DNA of 64,000 bases. Source: Centrapalus pauciflorus (taxonomy: Eukaryota; Streptophyta; Magnoliopsida; Asterales; Asteraceae). The translations under genes were made by a program, and so were the position numbers. Under the pieces are notes generated by a model. The model ran no database searches. It saw only the letters and a list, made by a program, of their open reading frames with translations, and was not told the DNA's origin. Location of the stretch: positions 372,001 through 436,000 of the forward strand of contig JAANYP010002036.1 in NCBI GenBank assembly GCA_020465985.1, written 5' to 3'. Shown here one piece after another: positions 9,377 through 18,797 of the stretch (positions within the stretch are counted from its first letter, which is position 1; each line of letters begins with the position of its first letter).

Positions 9377-12300
9377 TTAATTGGAAGGTGGATTCAACAT
9401 GCCGATATGAGATACTAAAAACCGAAAACGAGGTTCGTCTAAAGCTTTAGTAAATATATCCGCTAGTTGATATTCCGTGCCAACAAAATACAACTCAATG
9501 GTTCCCTTTTCAACGTGATCTTTAATAAAATGATACCTGATATCTATGTGTTTTGTACGAGAGTGCTGCACGGGATTGCAAGAGATGGCAATTGCACTTC
9601 GAGAATCACAGTAAATAGGGATATTGGTGAGTGAGAACCCATAATCGCGTAATTGTGTTCTCATCCACAGCACTTGAGAGCAACAGCTTGCAGCTGCTAC
9701 ATACTCAGCCTCAGCTGTGGATGTGGATACACAATTCTGCTTTTTGGAAGACCAACTCACCGGTCTATCGCCTAAGAACTGTATTCCTCCCGATGTGCTT
9801 TTTCTGTCCACTCTACAACCTGCAAAATCAGCATCTGAAAACGCGGTAAGATCGAAATCGGTTCCCTTTGGATACCATAGACCAAGTTCGGGTGTACCCT
9901 TAAGATAACGAAAAATGCGTTTTACCGCAGTTAGGTGTGATTCTTTTGGGTCGGCCTGAAATCTAGCACAAAGACATGTTGAAAACACTATATCCGGTCT
10001 ACTGGCAGTCAAGTACAGTAAGGATCCTATCATCCCTCTGTAAGTTGTATTATCGACACTTTTCCCGGAAGGATCGGTGTCTAACTTACAGTTGGAGGCC
10101 ATGGGAGTTGCGATACTCGTGCAAGAGTCTAACTTATACTTCTTGAGAATGTCAAGAGTATATTTCGACTGGTTCACAAAAATCCCATCCTCAAGTTGTT
10201 TGACTTGTAATCCGAGGAAAAAGTTCATTTCCCCCATCATACTCATCTCAAACCGAGACTCCATTAGGGCTGAAAAATCCTTACAAAAATTACTGTCAGT
10301 AGATCCAAATATAATATCGTCAACATAAATCTGTACTAGCATTATATGTGGGCCTTCCCTTTTAGTGAACAGAGTTGTGTCCACCACACCTTTATAGAAA
10401 CCGGCAGAAATAAGGAAATTCGAAAGACTATCATACCATGCTCGAGGTGCTTGTTTTAAACCATAGAGGGCCTTATCTAGCACATAAACATGGTCAGGTT
10501 TATGTGCATCAACAAAGCCTTGTGGTTGTTCAACATACACTTCCTCGTTAAGTTCACCGTTTAGAAAGGCAGTCTTGACGTCCATTTGGTACACTTTGAA
10601 GTCTTTGTGTGCCGCATACGCCAAGAAGATTCTGATTGCTTCGATCCGTGCAACTGGAGCGAAGGTCTCGTCATAATCTATCCCTTCTTGTTGTCGGTAG
10701 CCTTTGGCAACAAGTCTTGCTTTGTTCCTTATCACAATGCCGTTTTCATCTCGTTTGTTCTTAAAGATCCACTTTGTTCCGATGACTGTACGGTCTTTTG
10801 GCTTGGGAACTAACCGCCATACTCTTAGCTGTTCAAACTGGTTGAGTTCCTCTTGCATTGCAACTATCCAATCCGGATCTGTCAGGGCTTCATCCACACG
10901 AGCGGGCTCTATCATACTCAAGAATGATGTGTAGAGACATTCATTAGCAGATGCCCTACGAGTTTGGACTCCTGTTGTTACGTCACCAATGATTTGTTCT
11001 GTTGGGTGACTGCGGGTCCATTTGATTTCGTGTGGAAGGGGTGCTCGGGATGGAACCTCTGTGGTTAATATGGGAATGGATGAGGATTCATGGTCAATGG
11101 TTTCAAATGATGGTACCACAGGTTCTGGTTCAATTTCCGAGTGTTCAGGTGAAGGAAGAATCGTTGGTATTACATGTGAGGGTATTATAGGAGTAGATTC
11201 AACTGCGGATGTGTCGGTGGATGATGTGGATGGATGAGGATATGTTGATGAAGATGGAGTGGAGAAACTTTGCGGCGCAGTTGAACTGGAAGGATTGCCT
11301 ACATTATTAACAACATTAGACACACTAGCGTTAGGACCGAAAAATTCAACATAAAAAGGATCAAATAAATTAACCAAATCAGAAGAAGAAAAAGAAGTGG
11401 GATTATTCGAAGAGTCTCCAGGCATTTGAGTAATGTGTGGTCCTGATTGATCAACTTCGGGTGCCAGTTCAGCCAACTCATCAAATGTGACGTGTACACT
11501 TTCATTGACTGTTCTGGTTCGGGTATTGAATGCGCGATACGCCTTCGAATTGGATGAGTATCCAATGAAGATCGCTTCATCCGCCTTTTCGTTAAATTTC
11601 CCGAGGTTGTCTCTGTCATTCAGCACATAGCACCTGCAACCAAATACACGTAAGTACTTGATAAATGGTACTTTATTCAAAAAGAGTTGGTATGGAGTTT
11701 TGTTAAAGCGCTTATGAATGATGGAGCGATTCTGTGTATAGCATGCTGTTGATACGGCTTCGGCCCACAAGAACGAAGGTAGCTTTGAGTATGTGAGCAT
11801 TGTACGAGCGGCTTCTACTAGCGTACGGTTACGCCTTTCCACGATCCCATTTTGTTGAGGTGTTCGAGCAGCAGAGTATTGATGCTGAATCCCCTTGGAT
11901 CGAAGGAAGCCTTCCACTACCGAGTTCTTGAACTCCGTGCCGTTATCTGATCTGATTGATTGTACTGACAGCTGCTGTTGGGTCTCGACACTCTTGATAA
12001 AATCAATGATTTCTTGAGCTGTCTCGTCCTTGGAACGCAAGAACCTTACCCAGGTATATCGAGAATAATCATCAACGATAACCAACACATATCGTTTTCC
12101 ATTTATGCTTTGTGTTCTCATCGGTCCGCATAAATCCATATGAAGTAACTCCAAAACTCTTTTTGTTGATGGTTCGGGCTTTGGTTTGTGAGATGATCGT
12201 TTCATTTTTCCTTTCTCACATGCTCCACACAGATGGTCCTTTTCATAGCGTAACTCAGGAAGTCCTTTGACCAATTGCTTCGCAGCCAGCTTGTTGATGT

Positions 12301-12781
12301 TATCAAAATTCAAATGGGATAATCTTCGATGCCACAACCAAGAGTCTTTTGACGAGGCTTTTGATAGTAGACAAATGTTATCCTTCACTACAAGCTTAGA
12401 TACGTCAATGGTGTAAAGGTTAGATTTTCGGGAACCAGTCAAGATTTCTTTTCCATCCATGTTCTTAACACTGCAGTTCTTAGCCCTAAATGTTACTTCT
12501 AGTCCTTTGTCACAGAGCTGTCCTATGCTAAAAAGATTATGAGATAACCCCTCAACATAGTCAACGTCCTTGATGACCAGATTATTTAGAACTAAGTCCC
12601 CGTATCCTTTTATTTGAGCCTGATGGTTGTTCCCGAATTTCACAGTTCCGCAATACTGTTCAACAACGTTGGACAGCAATTCTCTTCTTCCTGTCATGTG
12701 CTTGGAGCAACCCGAATCCATATACCAAATGGACTTAGCCTGAAAAACACATAAATTCATATAATGAAAAACTATATGCAT
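9377..12781 (-). CDS. pol: Copia Pol polyprotein: protease, integrase, reverse transcriptase, RNase H
   Basis: An uninterrupted 1134-codon frame. Domains in order: an aspartic protease remnant with active-site DSG (residues ~22-24, WYMDSGCSKHMTG); a GAG-pre-integrase zinc segment (LWHRRLSHLN with CGACEKGKM); the integrase core with the DDE triad near residues 216, 279 and 314 (MDLCGP, DNGTEF, ERRNRT); a Ser/Thr/Pro-rich linker; the RVT_2 reverse transcriptase from about 640 with YVDD at 819-822; RNase H with FSDADFAG and STAEAEYVA; and the C-terminal HIDIRYHFIKD / ADIFTKAL motifs. The order is Ty1/copia. The first 14 residues encoded from the ATG at 12781 may be intronic (acceptor at 12740). 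All catalytic motifs seen are intact, so the enzyme could act in trans even though this copy's gag is damaged. Confidence 0.95.
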   Translation of the reverse strand: MHIVFHYMNLCVFQAKSIWYMDSGCSKHMTGRRELLSNVVEQYCGTVKFGNNHQAQIKGYGDLVLNNLVIKDVDYVEGLSHNLFSIGQLCDKGLEVTFRAKNCSVKNMDGKEILTGSRKSNLYTIDVSKLVVKDNICLLSKASSKDSWLWHRRLSHLNFDNINKLAAKQLVKGLPELRYEKDHLCGACEKGKMKRSSHKPKPEPSTKRVLELLHMDLCGPMRTQSINGKRYVLVIVDDYSRYTWVRFLRSKDETAQEIIDFIKSVETQQQLSVQSIRSDNGTEFKNSVVEGFLRSKGIQHQYSAARTPQQNGIVERRNRTLVEAARTMLTYSKLPSFLWAEAVSTACYTQNRSIIHKRFNKTPYQLFLNKVPFIKYLRVFGCRCYVLNDRDNLGKFNEKADEAIFIGYSSNSKAYRAFNTRTRTVNESVHVTFDELAELAPEVDQSGPHITQMPGDSSNNPTSFSSSDLVNLFDPFYVEFFGPNASVSNVVNNVGNPSSSTAPQSFSTPSSSTYPHPSTSSTDTSAVESTPIIPSHVIPTILPSPEHSEIEPEPVVPSFETIDHESSSIPILTTEVPSRAPLPHEIKWTRSHPTEQIIGDVTTGVQTRRASANECLYTSFLSMIEPARVDEALTDPDWIVAMQEELNQFEQLRVWRLVPKPKDRTVIGTKWIFKNKRDENGIVIRNKARLVAKGYRQQEGIDYDETFAPVARIEAIRIFLAYAAHKDFKVYQMDVKTAFLNGELNEEVYVEQPQGFVDAHKPDHVYVLDKALYGLKQAPRAWYDSLSNFLISAGFYKGVVDTTLFTKREGPHIMLVQIYVDDIIFGSTDSNFCKDFSALMESRFEMSMMGEMNFFLGLQVKQLEDGIFVNQSKYTLDILKKYKLDSCTSIATPMASNCKLDTDPSGKSVDNTTYRGMIGSLLYLTASRPDIVFSTCLCARFQADPKESHLTAVKRIFRYLKGTPELGLWYPKGTDFDLTAFSDADFAGCRVDRKSTSGGIQFLGDRPVSWSSKKQNCVSTSTAEAEYVAAASCCSQVLWMRTQLRDYGFSLTNIPIYCDSRSAIAISCNPVQHSRTKHIDIRYHFIKDHVEKGTIELYFVGTEYQLADIFTKALDEPRFRFLVSHIGMLNPPSN

Positions 12782-13018
12782 TCAAACACATCCATTTTTA
12801 ATTCACAATCAAACCGTGTTCTGAACCGAGATGTTCAGAAAACATGATGAGTTAAGACCGGGTCCTGGGCTGTGTGCACAGAAGCCAAACGTGTCGGTTT
12901 AAGCACAACCGACAAGCAAAAGAACGGGTCCTAGTCTAAGGTAACTAGAAGCCATTTCTTTGAAGCACGGGTCTTGATCAGAAGTAACCAAGAACCATCT
13001 GCATTAAGATCACACAAC
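12740..13018 (-). other. Candidate 279-bp intron between gag and pol
   Basis: On the minus strand the gag frame ends WVPK|GTTGTGTGA, and pol resumes after TGTGTTTTTCAG|GCTAAGTCC. Donor and acceptor are both phase 0, the segment is U-rich at its 3' end, and removing it would place the WVPK motif directly before the protease. The gap itself contains stops. GT-AG and phase agree, but no transcript evidence is available. The alternative is that gag and pol are simply two frames. Confidence 0.5.
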
Positions 13019-15559
13019 CTTGGGTACCCACCTCAATATGGGTCCCTTTTTGTTAGGATTTCCAGATTTATATGGCACGTGTACAGATTTAGAAACCCAA
13101 CTAGCATTTTTGTGTGGTCCAGATGCACAACCCTTTGGAATCCATTGAAGATTGGATTTATTGGGTTTTGGAACCTTAGGCGCTGAAATTGCCTTCGGTT
13201 TTTGTCTTGTTGAGACCTTTTTGACCGTTGCTTTGGTTTTGGGCCTTGGCAACGGACATGTCTCAACTTTGTTTGTGGCCGATGATGCACTATTTTTAGT
13301 TTTCTTTTTCCGAATACGTTTAACAGGATAAGGCACAAAAGCATTCATTTCAGGAACCTGTCGTCTATATTTAGTTGGACATAGATTAAACAAATCCTTG
13401 AAAGAGTACTTTAACGGAATAGTAGAATTCGGTACATCATTACAAACATTGTCACACGCTTTGTTACACAAATTGTCTTTAGAGATTACAGACATCCTAT
13501 CTCTAGTAACAAAATCACTTGGCATTAAAGCCTTCTTCACAAAAAAACTTGTAAAATCCTGCATGGTGGTTTTTGGGACTCTCCTTATATGATCTGTAGG
13601 AACAAAACGATTAGAGTCAGTAAGCATGGAAGATTTAGACTTGACAGACTTTTCTTTTTGGAGGTGAGTGGGTTTCTTAAAAGACTTGGATTTTATCTGA
13701 GTCTTTTTAGAAACCTCATTCTTGAAAGCATTTGAGCACTCACCTTTGACAAAGATAGAAGAAGTTTCAGCTGTAGCCTTACCTTTATCTGATGACATAC
13801 ATGGAATTTTTAGAGAATGAGAAAGTGTTTGTTGTTTTGAAAGATCTTTCAATCGTTGTGAAACTATTTCAAAATTTTCTCTGTAGACAGTGACTTCCAC
13901 AGTTTGTTGAAAAGATTGATTTATCAATTCTTCTTCTCTCTTAAGAAGAGCATCTTGAAGATCAAGTGCTTTCTCTTGAGACGACTTCAATTCCTTTTCT
14001 AAAACAATGATTTGTTGTTGAAGAACTTTTGCAGGAATATAAAGTTGAGGAGTTGATTTTTCAGTTTCAGTGTTCAATTCAGTTTCTGAATAAGTTGACG
14101 AGAGATCTTCCTCTAAAGTGGGTACTCTAGAAGAATAACTCTCGTTAAGTTCTTCATAATGAAAAGAAATTTCTTTATCTTTACGCGCAACACGTTTCTC
14201 ATTTTCTTGGTTTAAAACTTCTTTTGATGACTCAAAAAAGAAAGATTTAATACCGGCTCCCATATAATTCATGTCATAAAATACAGGTAAGACATTTTGT
14301 GCTTTTTCCAAATATTTAGGATTTTTAAAACCAATTCCCTGTTTAGAATGGTAAAACCTAGTTTCTTTGGGCTGATTTAAATGGATAGTTTGTTCTGTTT
14401 GACCCCTTTTCAAAAATGCATCGTCAAGGGTCTTTATTCTTGCGTACAAACTTATCCTTTCTTCTTCAATCATTTTGTATTTTTCTAAACTGTCTATATT
14501 TTCCATATTTACCACATCTAATTGTTTTGTAAGAACAGAAATTTCTTCTTTTAACGAGAGTTTTTCTTTTGAAAGCGTTTCCATGCAAGATTCAAGGTAT
14601 ATATTCCTATCCTGAACATCTACTTTTTCTATCAACATCTGTTTTATAACATTATGATTAGTTAACCATTTTGCATGATATAATTCAGATGATTCTTTCA
14701 AAATATGAGCTTGATGTTCAGCCTGTACACACTTTGCAGTTTCAGCTTTTAATCTATCTTGTAGATCAAGTATTTGTGTGTGTAGTGTACATTCATTATC
14801 TACAAATAATTTATTTACATGTGCAGGAATGTAATAGGAATATACCTCACTGGACTCTGAACCGGATGTGGAGCATTCGGGATCGTCGGTTGTAGCCATC
14901 AGACATGCTGGTGGATGTTTCATTGTCTCCCCCTCAGCAGCAGTGTCTGAAATTGCAGCAGTGACATCAGTACAAATCTCCAACCCCTGACGATCAACCA
15001 TATAGCAATTCTTGCCCTTTTCATCCTCGTCGTCTGAATCTTCAGCATCCCAGTAGTCCTCCTGGGCGACGAGGGCCAACGCATCCGATTTCTTCTTTGC
15101 AGCCTCGAGCTTTCTTTCATAATACGCAACGTCTCTCTCAAAATTGTTCTTGCATTCCCTAGCAAAGTGGCCCGGTTTGCCACATTTGTAGCAGAGACGT
15201 TCATCAGGGGCCTTTGGCTCGTCTGCTCTTGGCTTCTCCTCTCTTCTTTCCGCCGGCCTTTTGTCGGCCCGGCGGTGCTCACGGCTATCTTCACGCCTTC
15301 TGTCCCGGCGGTCATCCCGACGATCATCCCTTCGATCGTCCCGCCTGTCATCTCTCCTGTCATCTCGCCTTTCGTCATGCCTTTCATAACGGCGATCATC
15401 GCGATAGTCGCGTCTGTCATCATACCGGCGATCATCCCTGTCATCCCTGCGGTAGTCATCTCTGCGATAGTCATCGCGGCGGTCATCCCTCCTGTCATTT
15501 GAGTACCTCCGAGGACCAGTGTCATATCGGAGTTGGTTGTTGGTCTTGTTGGAGAACCG
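13010..15559 (-). CDS. Gag C-terminal part: RD-rich stretch, zinc knuckle, long coiled coil
   Basis: The frame is open from the stop at 15560 to the TGA at 13010 (about 850 codons), with no ATG near its beginning, so it should be the continuation of gag. In order: an Arg/Asp-repeat region (about 15260-15500, RRDD and RDDYR units); a CX2CX4HX4C zinc knuckle, CYKCGKPGHFAREC, at 15152-15193; an acidic patch (DAEDSDDEDEKG); heptad-rich coiled-coil stretches; then a basic Lys/Pro-rich tail ending IPKG...LRWVPK just before a possible splice donor. The zinc knuckle implies RNA binding and packaging. The ~600-residue extension with coiled coils is unusually long for Copia gag. Whether it is translated in this copy is doubtful, because the upstream half of gag carries stops. 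Confidence 0.75.
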   Translation of the reverse strand, partial: RFSNKTNNQLRYDTGPRRYSNDRRDDRRDDYRRDDYRRDDRDDRRYDDRRDYRDDRRYERHDERRDDRRDDRRDDRRDDRRDDRRDRRREDSREHRRADKRPAERREEKPRADEPKAPDERLCYKCGKPGHFARECKNNFERDVAYYERKLEAAKKKSDALALVAQEDYWDAEDSDDEDEKGKNCYMVDRQGLEICTDVTAAISDTAAEGETMKHPPACLMATTDDPECSTSGSESSEVYSYYIPAHVNKLFVDNECTLHTQILDLQDRLKAETAKCVQAEHQAHILKESSELYHAKWLTNHNVIKQMLIEKVDVQDRNIYLESCMETLSKEKLSLKEEISVLTKQLDVVNMENIDSLEKYKMIEEERISLYARIKTLDDAFLKRGQTEQTIHLNQPKETRFYHSKQGIGFKNPKYLEKAQNVLPVFYDMNYMGAGIKSFFFESSKEVLNQENEKRVARKDKEISFHYEELNESYSSRVPTLEEDLSSTYSETELNTETEKSTPQLYIPAKVLQQQIIVLEKELKSSQEKALDLQDALLKREEELINQSFQQTVEVTVYRENFEIVSQRLKDLSKQQTLSHSLKIPCMSSDKGKATAETSSIFVKGECSNAFKNEVSKKTQIKSKSFKKPTHLQKEKSVKSKSSMLTDSNRFVPTDHIRRVPKTTMQDFTSFFVKKALMPSDFVTRDRMSVISKDNLCNKACDNVCNDVPNSTIPLKYSFKDLFNLCPTKYRRQVPEMNAFVPYPVKRIRKKKTKNSASSATNKVETCPLPRPKTKATVKKVSTRQKPKAISAPKVPKPNKSNLQWIPKGCASGPHKNASWVSKSVHVPYKSGNPNKKGPILRWVPKVV

Positions 15560-16469
15560 TCATTGTTGGAGACGGTTGGTCCACAAGGCAATCTGTTCTT
15601 GGATCGTGGCTTCCTCCTCATCATAGACCTCACGAGGAGGCGAAGCATACCTGTACTGAGATGATGAAGAACCAGGAGCAAAAGATGGTGTCGGAATCTG
15701 CGTGTTGGTGATCAAGGCTAGGGAATCATTTGGTTTTCAACCCTGTGTTGGCTGATAGCAGTAGAGAGGCCAATTGATTTGCCATCAGCTTCTGTTGATC
15801 CACATCCCCTTGATATTTCTTAAGCTCCTTAAAGACGACATTTATGGATACCTCAGGAATGTTCAGAACTCTTTTTGTTGCCCTACATGCAAGCTGCCAC
15901 TCGGGGGCTAAGGCGTCAAAGAATTGGATGTTTATGTCATCCCGATCCTTCTTGATGTGCAGTTTATTCAATTCGTTAAGGACTGCACAAAACCTGGTAA
16001 ACGTGGATTGCAGAGATTCCCCGTCTTTGGCGCAGAATTCTCAAAACTTTGCCTTCGCCTCTTCAATTTTGGCATGATCATCAAGATCTGCCCCCAGCAT
16101 TTGGATTTCCAGCTCGTCCCACATTTCTTTTGCAGACATTTTACTGTCTACACCTACCAAAATATCAGTGGGGAGGGCTTGATAAATCAGATATTCTGCC
16201 CTCTTATCAGCGTGCTGGCGATCCCTCTCGGCTTCATTTGCCGGCTCTCTTTCAACTTTTGAGGCTAGGACAGGAGGATCAGCCTCGGGTCTGGCAGCAA
16301 TCTCTCTATAGTAGATGACGGGTCCTTCGGATATTGATTGAAGCATCAGATTCCCGAGAGGTTGCATTCCAACGAATTTCAGGAACCGGGCTTTCCATTG
16401 TTCGTACTCATCAGGATAGAGAACAGGTGGTCTGTTCTCAGATCCGAGTACAAGAGCTTCACGAGACAT
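15560..16469 (-). pseudogene. Gag, N-terminal part, disrupted
   Basis: The frame opens at the ATG at 16469 with a Copia gag N-terminal region containing EYEQWKARFLKFV, YLIYQALPTDI and SAKEMWDELE, typical of UBN2/gag_pre families. It is broken three times: an in-frame TGA at 16041-16043, a one-base frame change in an A-run near 15733-15736, and a second TGA at 15560-15562. Between the breaks, family-like sequence continues (GESLQSTFTRF, FDALAPEW), so these are recent lesions in a once-open frame and not a different gene. The product would be the structural capsid protein of the virus-like particle. The same frame continues, open, into the zinc-knuckle part downstream. Confidence 0.85.
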
Positions 16470-16554
16470 TATGAGTATTGGTGCTGATTAAGAATATGGA
16501 GATCTTAGAGGTGGAAACTGAACACGGATGGGTTGGACTGAAACCAGAGTGTTC

Positions 16555-17150
16555 TGAATTCGGATGCTTGAGTTCGGATGAACAGTGATTCGGATGGAGT
16601 AACCGAATTCGGATGGAGTGATTTCGGATGAATAGTGAGTCGGATGGGTTGATTTTGGATGACTAGACTTCGGATGGGTCAATTTCGGATGAATAGTAAT
16701 CCGGATGAAGGTCCTAATTCGGATGAGTGTCCTTATTCGGATGTGTGTCCTAATTCGGATGAACAGTTGTACTTGGGGGAATCAAAGTCGGATGACCTAA
16801 GTTCGGATGGACCTATGGACCGAATTCGGATGAACCGAATTCGGATGAACAGTGAAGTGACCGAAATATGATGGTTCCGAAATAGGGACAGAGGAAGGAC
16901 CGAATTCGGATGGTCCGAAATGGTGTGGTCCGAAATTAAAAAAATTTAAGAACAAGTCCCAATCAGTGAAAAAATGGAAAGTCTTTCCTGAACTTCGGAT
17001 GGTCCGAAGTTCGGATTGGACCGAATTGGGGTCCGAAATTGACTTATGGGGTGTCCGAAATTCACCTAAGTATGGTCCGAATTAGGATGATTGTGGGGTC
17101 CGAATTTGGTGCCTATGTGGTCCGAAATGCTACAGTATGTAATCCGAAAT
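16555..17150. repeat. Palindromic CCGAATTCGGATG array, leader copy
   Basis: Roughly two dozen intact or degenerate copies of TCCGAATTCGGATG are spaced 10-40 bp apart. The core TCCGAATTCGGA is a perfect 12-bp palindrome. The array lies in the leader between the primer site and gag. Many copies have lost one half (GGTCCGAAATT, TTCGGATGAA). A second array of the same motif lies at 7725-8215 in the same element. Confidence 0.85.
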
Positions 17151-17563
17151 ACAGCAGGTTTTTACGTTTTTCTAAGGCAGAAAAGACAGAATTCGATTTT
17201 TATCAGTTTTAATGCCTAAAAACAGTTCTAAATGATTTATAAACTATTTTAAACACTTTTGGTGATTTAAAACAACCTAGAAAACACTTAAAACTAGCAT
17301 GAACACATGAAAAACCCACTTAAAAAACCCATATTTTCAAGCTTCAAAATGGTCGATTCTTGATGATTTTAACAAAGATATGGAAGTAAATGAGTTTAAA
17401 ATCAGTATATAATGATAATGTGATGTTTATAGAACCATTATAACACAAGAAACTCGAAAAACCATGAAAAATGAAGATCTAACCGGTTGAATATTGAAGA
17501 ACTCGAAGAACATGAACAACCCAGCAGAACCCGTAAGTAATCAGTTGAAATCCACCCCTCTGA

Positions 17564-17575
17564 GCTCTGATACCA
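17564..17575 (-). promoter_or_regulatory. Primer-binding site for initiator methionine tRNA
   Basis: The minus strand reads TGGTATCAGAGC two bases inside the 5' LTR. This is the classic plant Copia primer site, complementary to the 3' end of tRNA-iMet, where minus-strand DNA synthesis begins. Confidence 0.95.
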
Positions 17576-17577
17576 AT

Positions 17578-17941
17578 TGTAAATGTGAAATCCCGAATGT
17601 ATTCAGCACCTTAACGTTTTTCTCATCAAACACATGAAGAAACCATGCTCAATAAATGTGTTTAATAAAGAAGAAGACAAGATGAATGTTTGAAGACTCT
17701 TGATGGAACAGTGGAACAGTGGCGGCTGAGAATTGAATTTCAAATGTAGTCAACCGTGTATTTCTCAAAAGTAACCATCGGAGCCTTTTTATAGGCTCCT
17801 TTAATTAAGTTACAACACTTGGCAACAATGGCCCCTACACTTTTACATAGACATGAAATACATAGAAATAAATACAAGACAAATTACAATGAAAATAAAT
17901 ATTACAAAATAACTCCTAGGATCGAAATAATAAATCTAACA
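17578..17941 (-). repeat. 5' LTR of the Copia element (promoter copy)
   Basis: 364 bp, TG...CA ends, followed inwards after two bases by the primer-binding site. It contains the TATA box at 17786-17793. As the upstream LTR on the minus strand, it should drive the genomic and gag-pol RNA. Confidence 0.95.
17780..17799 (-). promoter_or_regulatory. LTR TATA box held in a perfect 6-bp inverted repeat
   Basis: On the minus strand TATAAAAA lies exactly between GGAGCC and GGCTCC. The same 20-bp arrangement is present in the other LTR (3781-3800). Transcription would start about 30 bp further along the minus strand. The TATA role is inferred from sequence and position. Confidence 0.7.
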
Positions 17942-18112
17942 TGATATATTTGATATATTTAAAAGTTTGAAAGGGTGTATATGATATTAAAGTTTTAAAT
18001 TGGGTAAATATGATATTATGAAGTTTTAGAAGGATATATATGAAATTCTTTTTTTGGCTTGGGTATATATGATATTATGCAGTTTTAGAGGGACATATAT
18101 GAAATTCTCCCA
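17942..18112. mobile_element. Foldback element B, right part
   Basis: It continues the interrupted arm (TGATATATTTGATATATTT) and ends ATTCTCCCA at 18112, the exact inverted copy of the left terminus at 2775. Confidence 0.7.
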
Positions 18113-18521
18113 TTTTTTTTTGTGCGTGTATATTTAAGCAATGTATTTTTAAAATAATTCAATTAGGTAATTAGGTGACCTGATTACTCATAATAATTGA
18201 TCACTAAACTAACGAATTTAAACACTTTTGAAACTTTGACTAGTAATGTGTACAAAAGATTAAATACATTACATAAATGTGCACAAAAAGAAAGTTTAAT
18301 TAAACATGGTCACATATTGTATCGGTTATCAATATATCAAATTACTTAATTGAAACATTTTTAAAATACACAAAAATTACACTATATAAATATGCACAAA
18401 AAAGTTCATAAATATTTTCCAAAGAAATGTATCTAACTTTTATTTTTAAAAAAATTTAAAGATACAAAAACCACTTAAAGTATTTTACCAAATAAGTTTG
18501 AGTTTTTAGTAATTTAAAATT
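18113..18521. other. AT-rich intergenic DNA
   Basis: No gene, inverted repeat or conserved motif recognised. Confidence 0.5.
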
Positions 18522-18797
18522 GGGTATATTATGAAAAAAAACCAACATGTTTTTACGTTTTTTTGCGTTTTCGTCCCTCATTGTTTTTTTTTTCCAGAAA
18601 AGTCATTAAGTTATTTTTTTTTCCTGATTTTGAGAAATTGACTATTAGAATCCGTTTATAATTGTTTTTAAAAACTGAAAACTAGGTTTTAATAACCAAA
18701 TTTCATGAACCAAAAATAAAAACTTAACTTAAGAATAAAAATGAAGAGACTAAAAACAAAAAAACGTAAAAACAATTTATTTTTTTCATAATAAACC
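18522..18797. mobile_element. Foldback MITE family A, copy 2
   Basis: Starts GGGTATATTATGAAAAAAAACC and ends TTTTTTTCATAATAAACC, with the same internal TTTTCGTCCCTCATTG block as the other copies. Confidence 0.7.

Larger units (their letters stand above)
16484..17577 (-). other. Long 5' leader of the Copia element, possibly intron-containing
   Basis: About 1.1 kb separates the primer site from the gag ATG (16469). It holds AT-rich sequence (17161-17480) and a dense array of GAATTCGGATG-type repeats (about 16555-17150). A possible 3' splice site (TTCTTAATCAG) lies 14 bases before the gag ATG. The best donor I find, ACCG|GTTAGATC at 17484/17483, is weak. Splicing here is only a suggestion, by analogy with the better-supported leader intron of the env-position gene. 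Confidence 0.45.
3579..17941 (-). mobile_element. Near-complete 14.4-kb Ty1/copia LTR retrotransposon with an env-position gene
   Basis: Read on the minus strand the order is 5' LTR, tRNA-iMet primer site, long leader, gag, intron-like gap, pol (protease, integrase, reverse transcriptase, RNase H), spacer, TATA box, spliced leader, env-position frame, polypurine tract, 3' LTR. Integrase before reverse transcriptase makes it Copia. At 14,363 bp it is about three times the size of a simple Copia element. The flanks carry GGATA (3574-3578) and TGATA (17942-17946), a 5-bp target duplication with one mismatch. The LTRs differ at 3 of 364 positions (0.8%), so insertion was recent. Pol is open, but gag has two stops and a frameshift, so this copy probably cannot move on its own. 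It sits inside foldback element B. Confidence 0.95.

Noticed and set aside
15167..15711. Plus- and minus-strand frames of 111-253 codons with long Met-Thr-Gly or Ile-Pro repeats
   Set aside because: They are other-frame readings of the Arg/Asp-repeat part of gag; the gag frame carries the zinc knuckle.
16484..17484. Firm annotation of a gag leader intron
   Set aside because: The acceptor is fair but the best donor (ACCG|GTTAGA) is weak, so it is kept only as a possibility.
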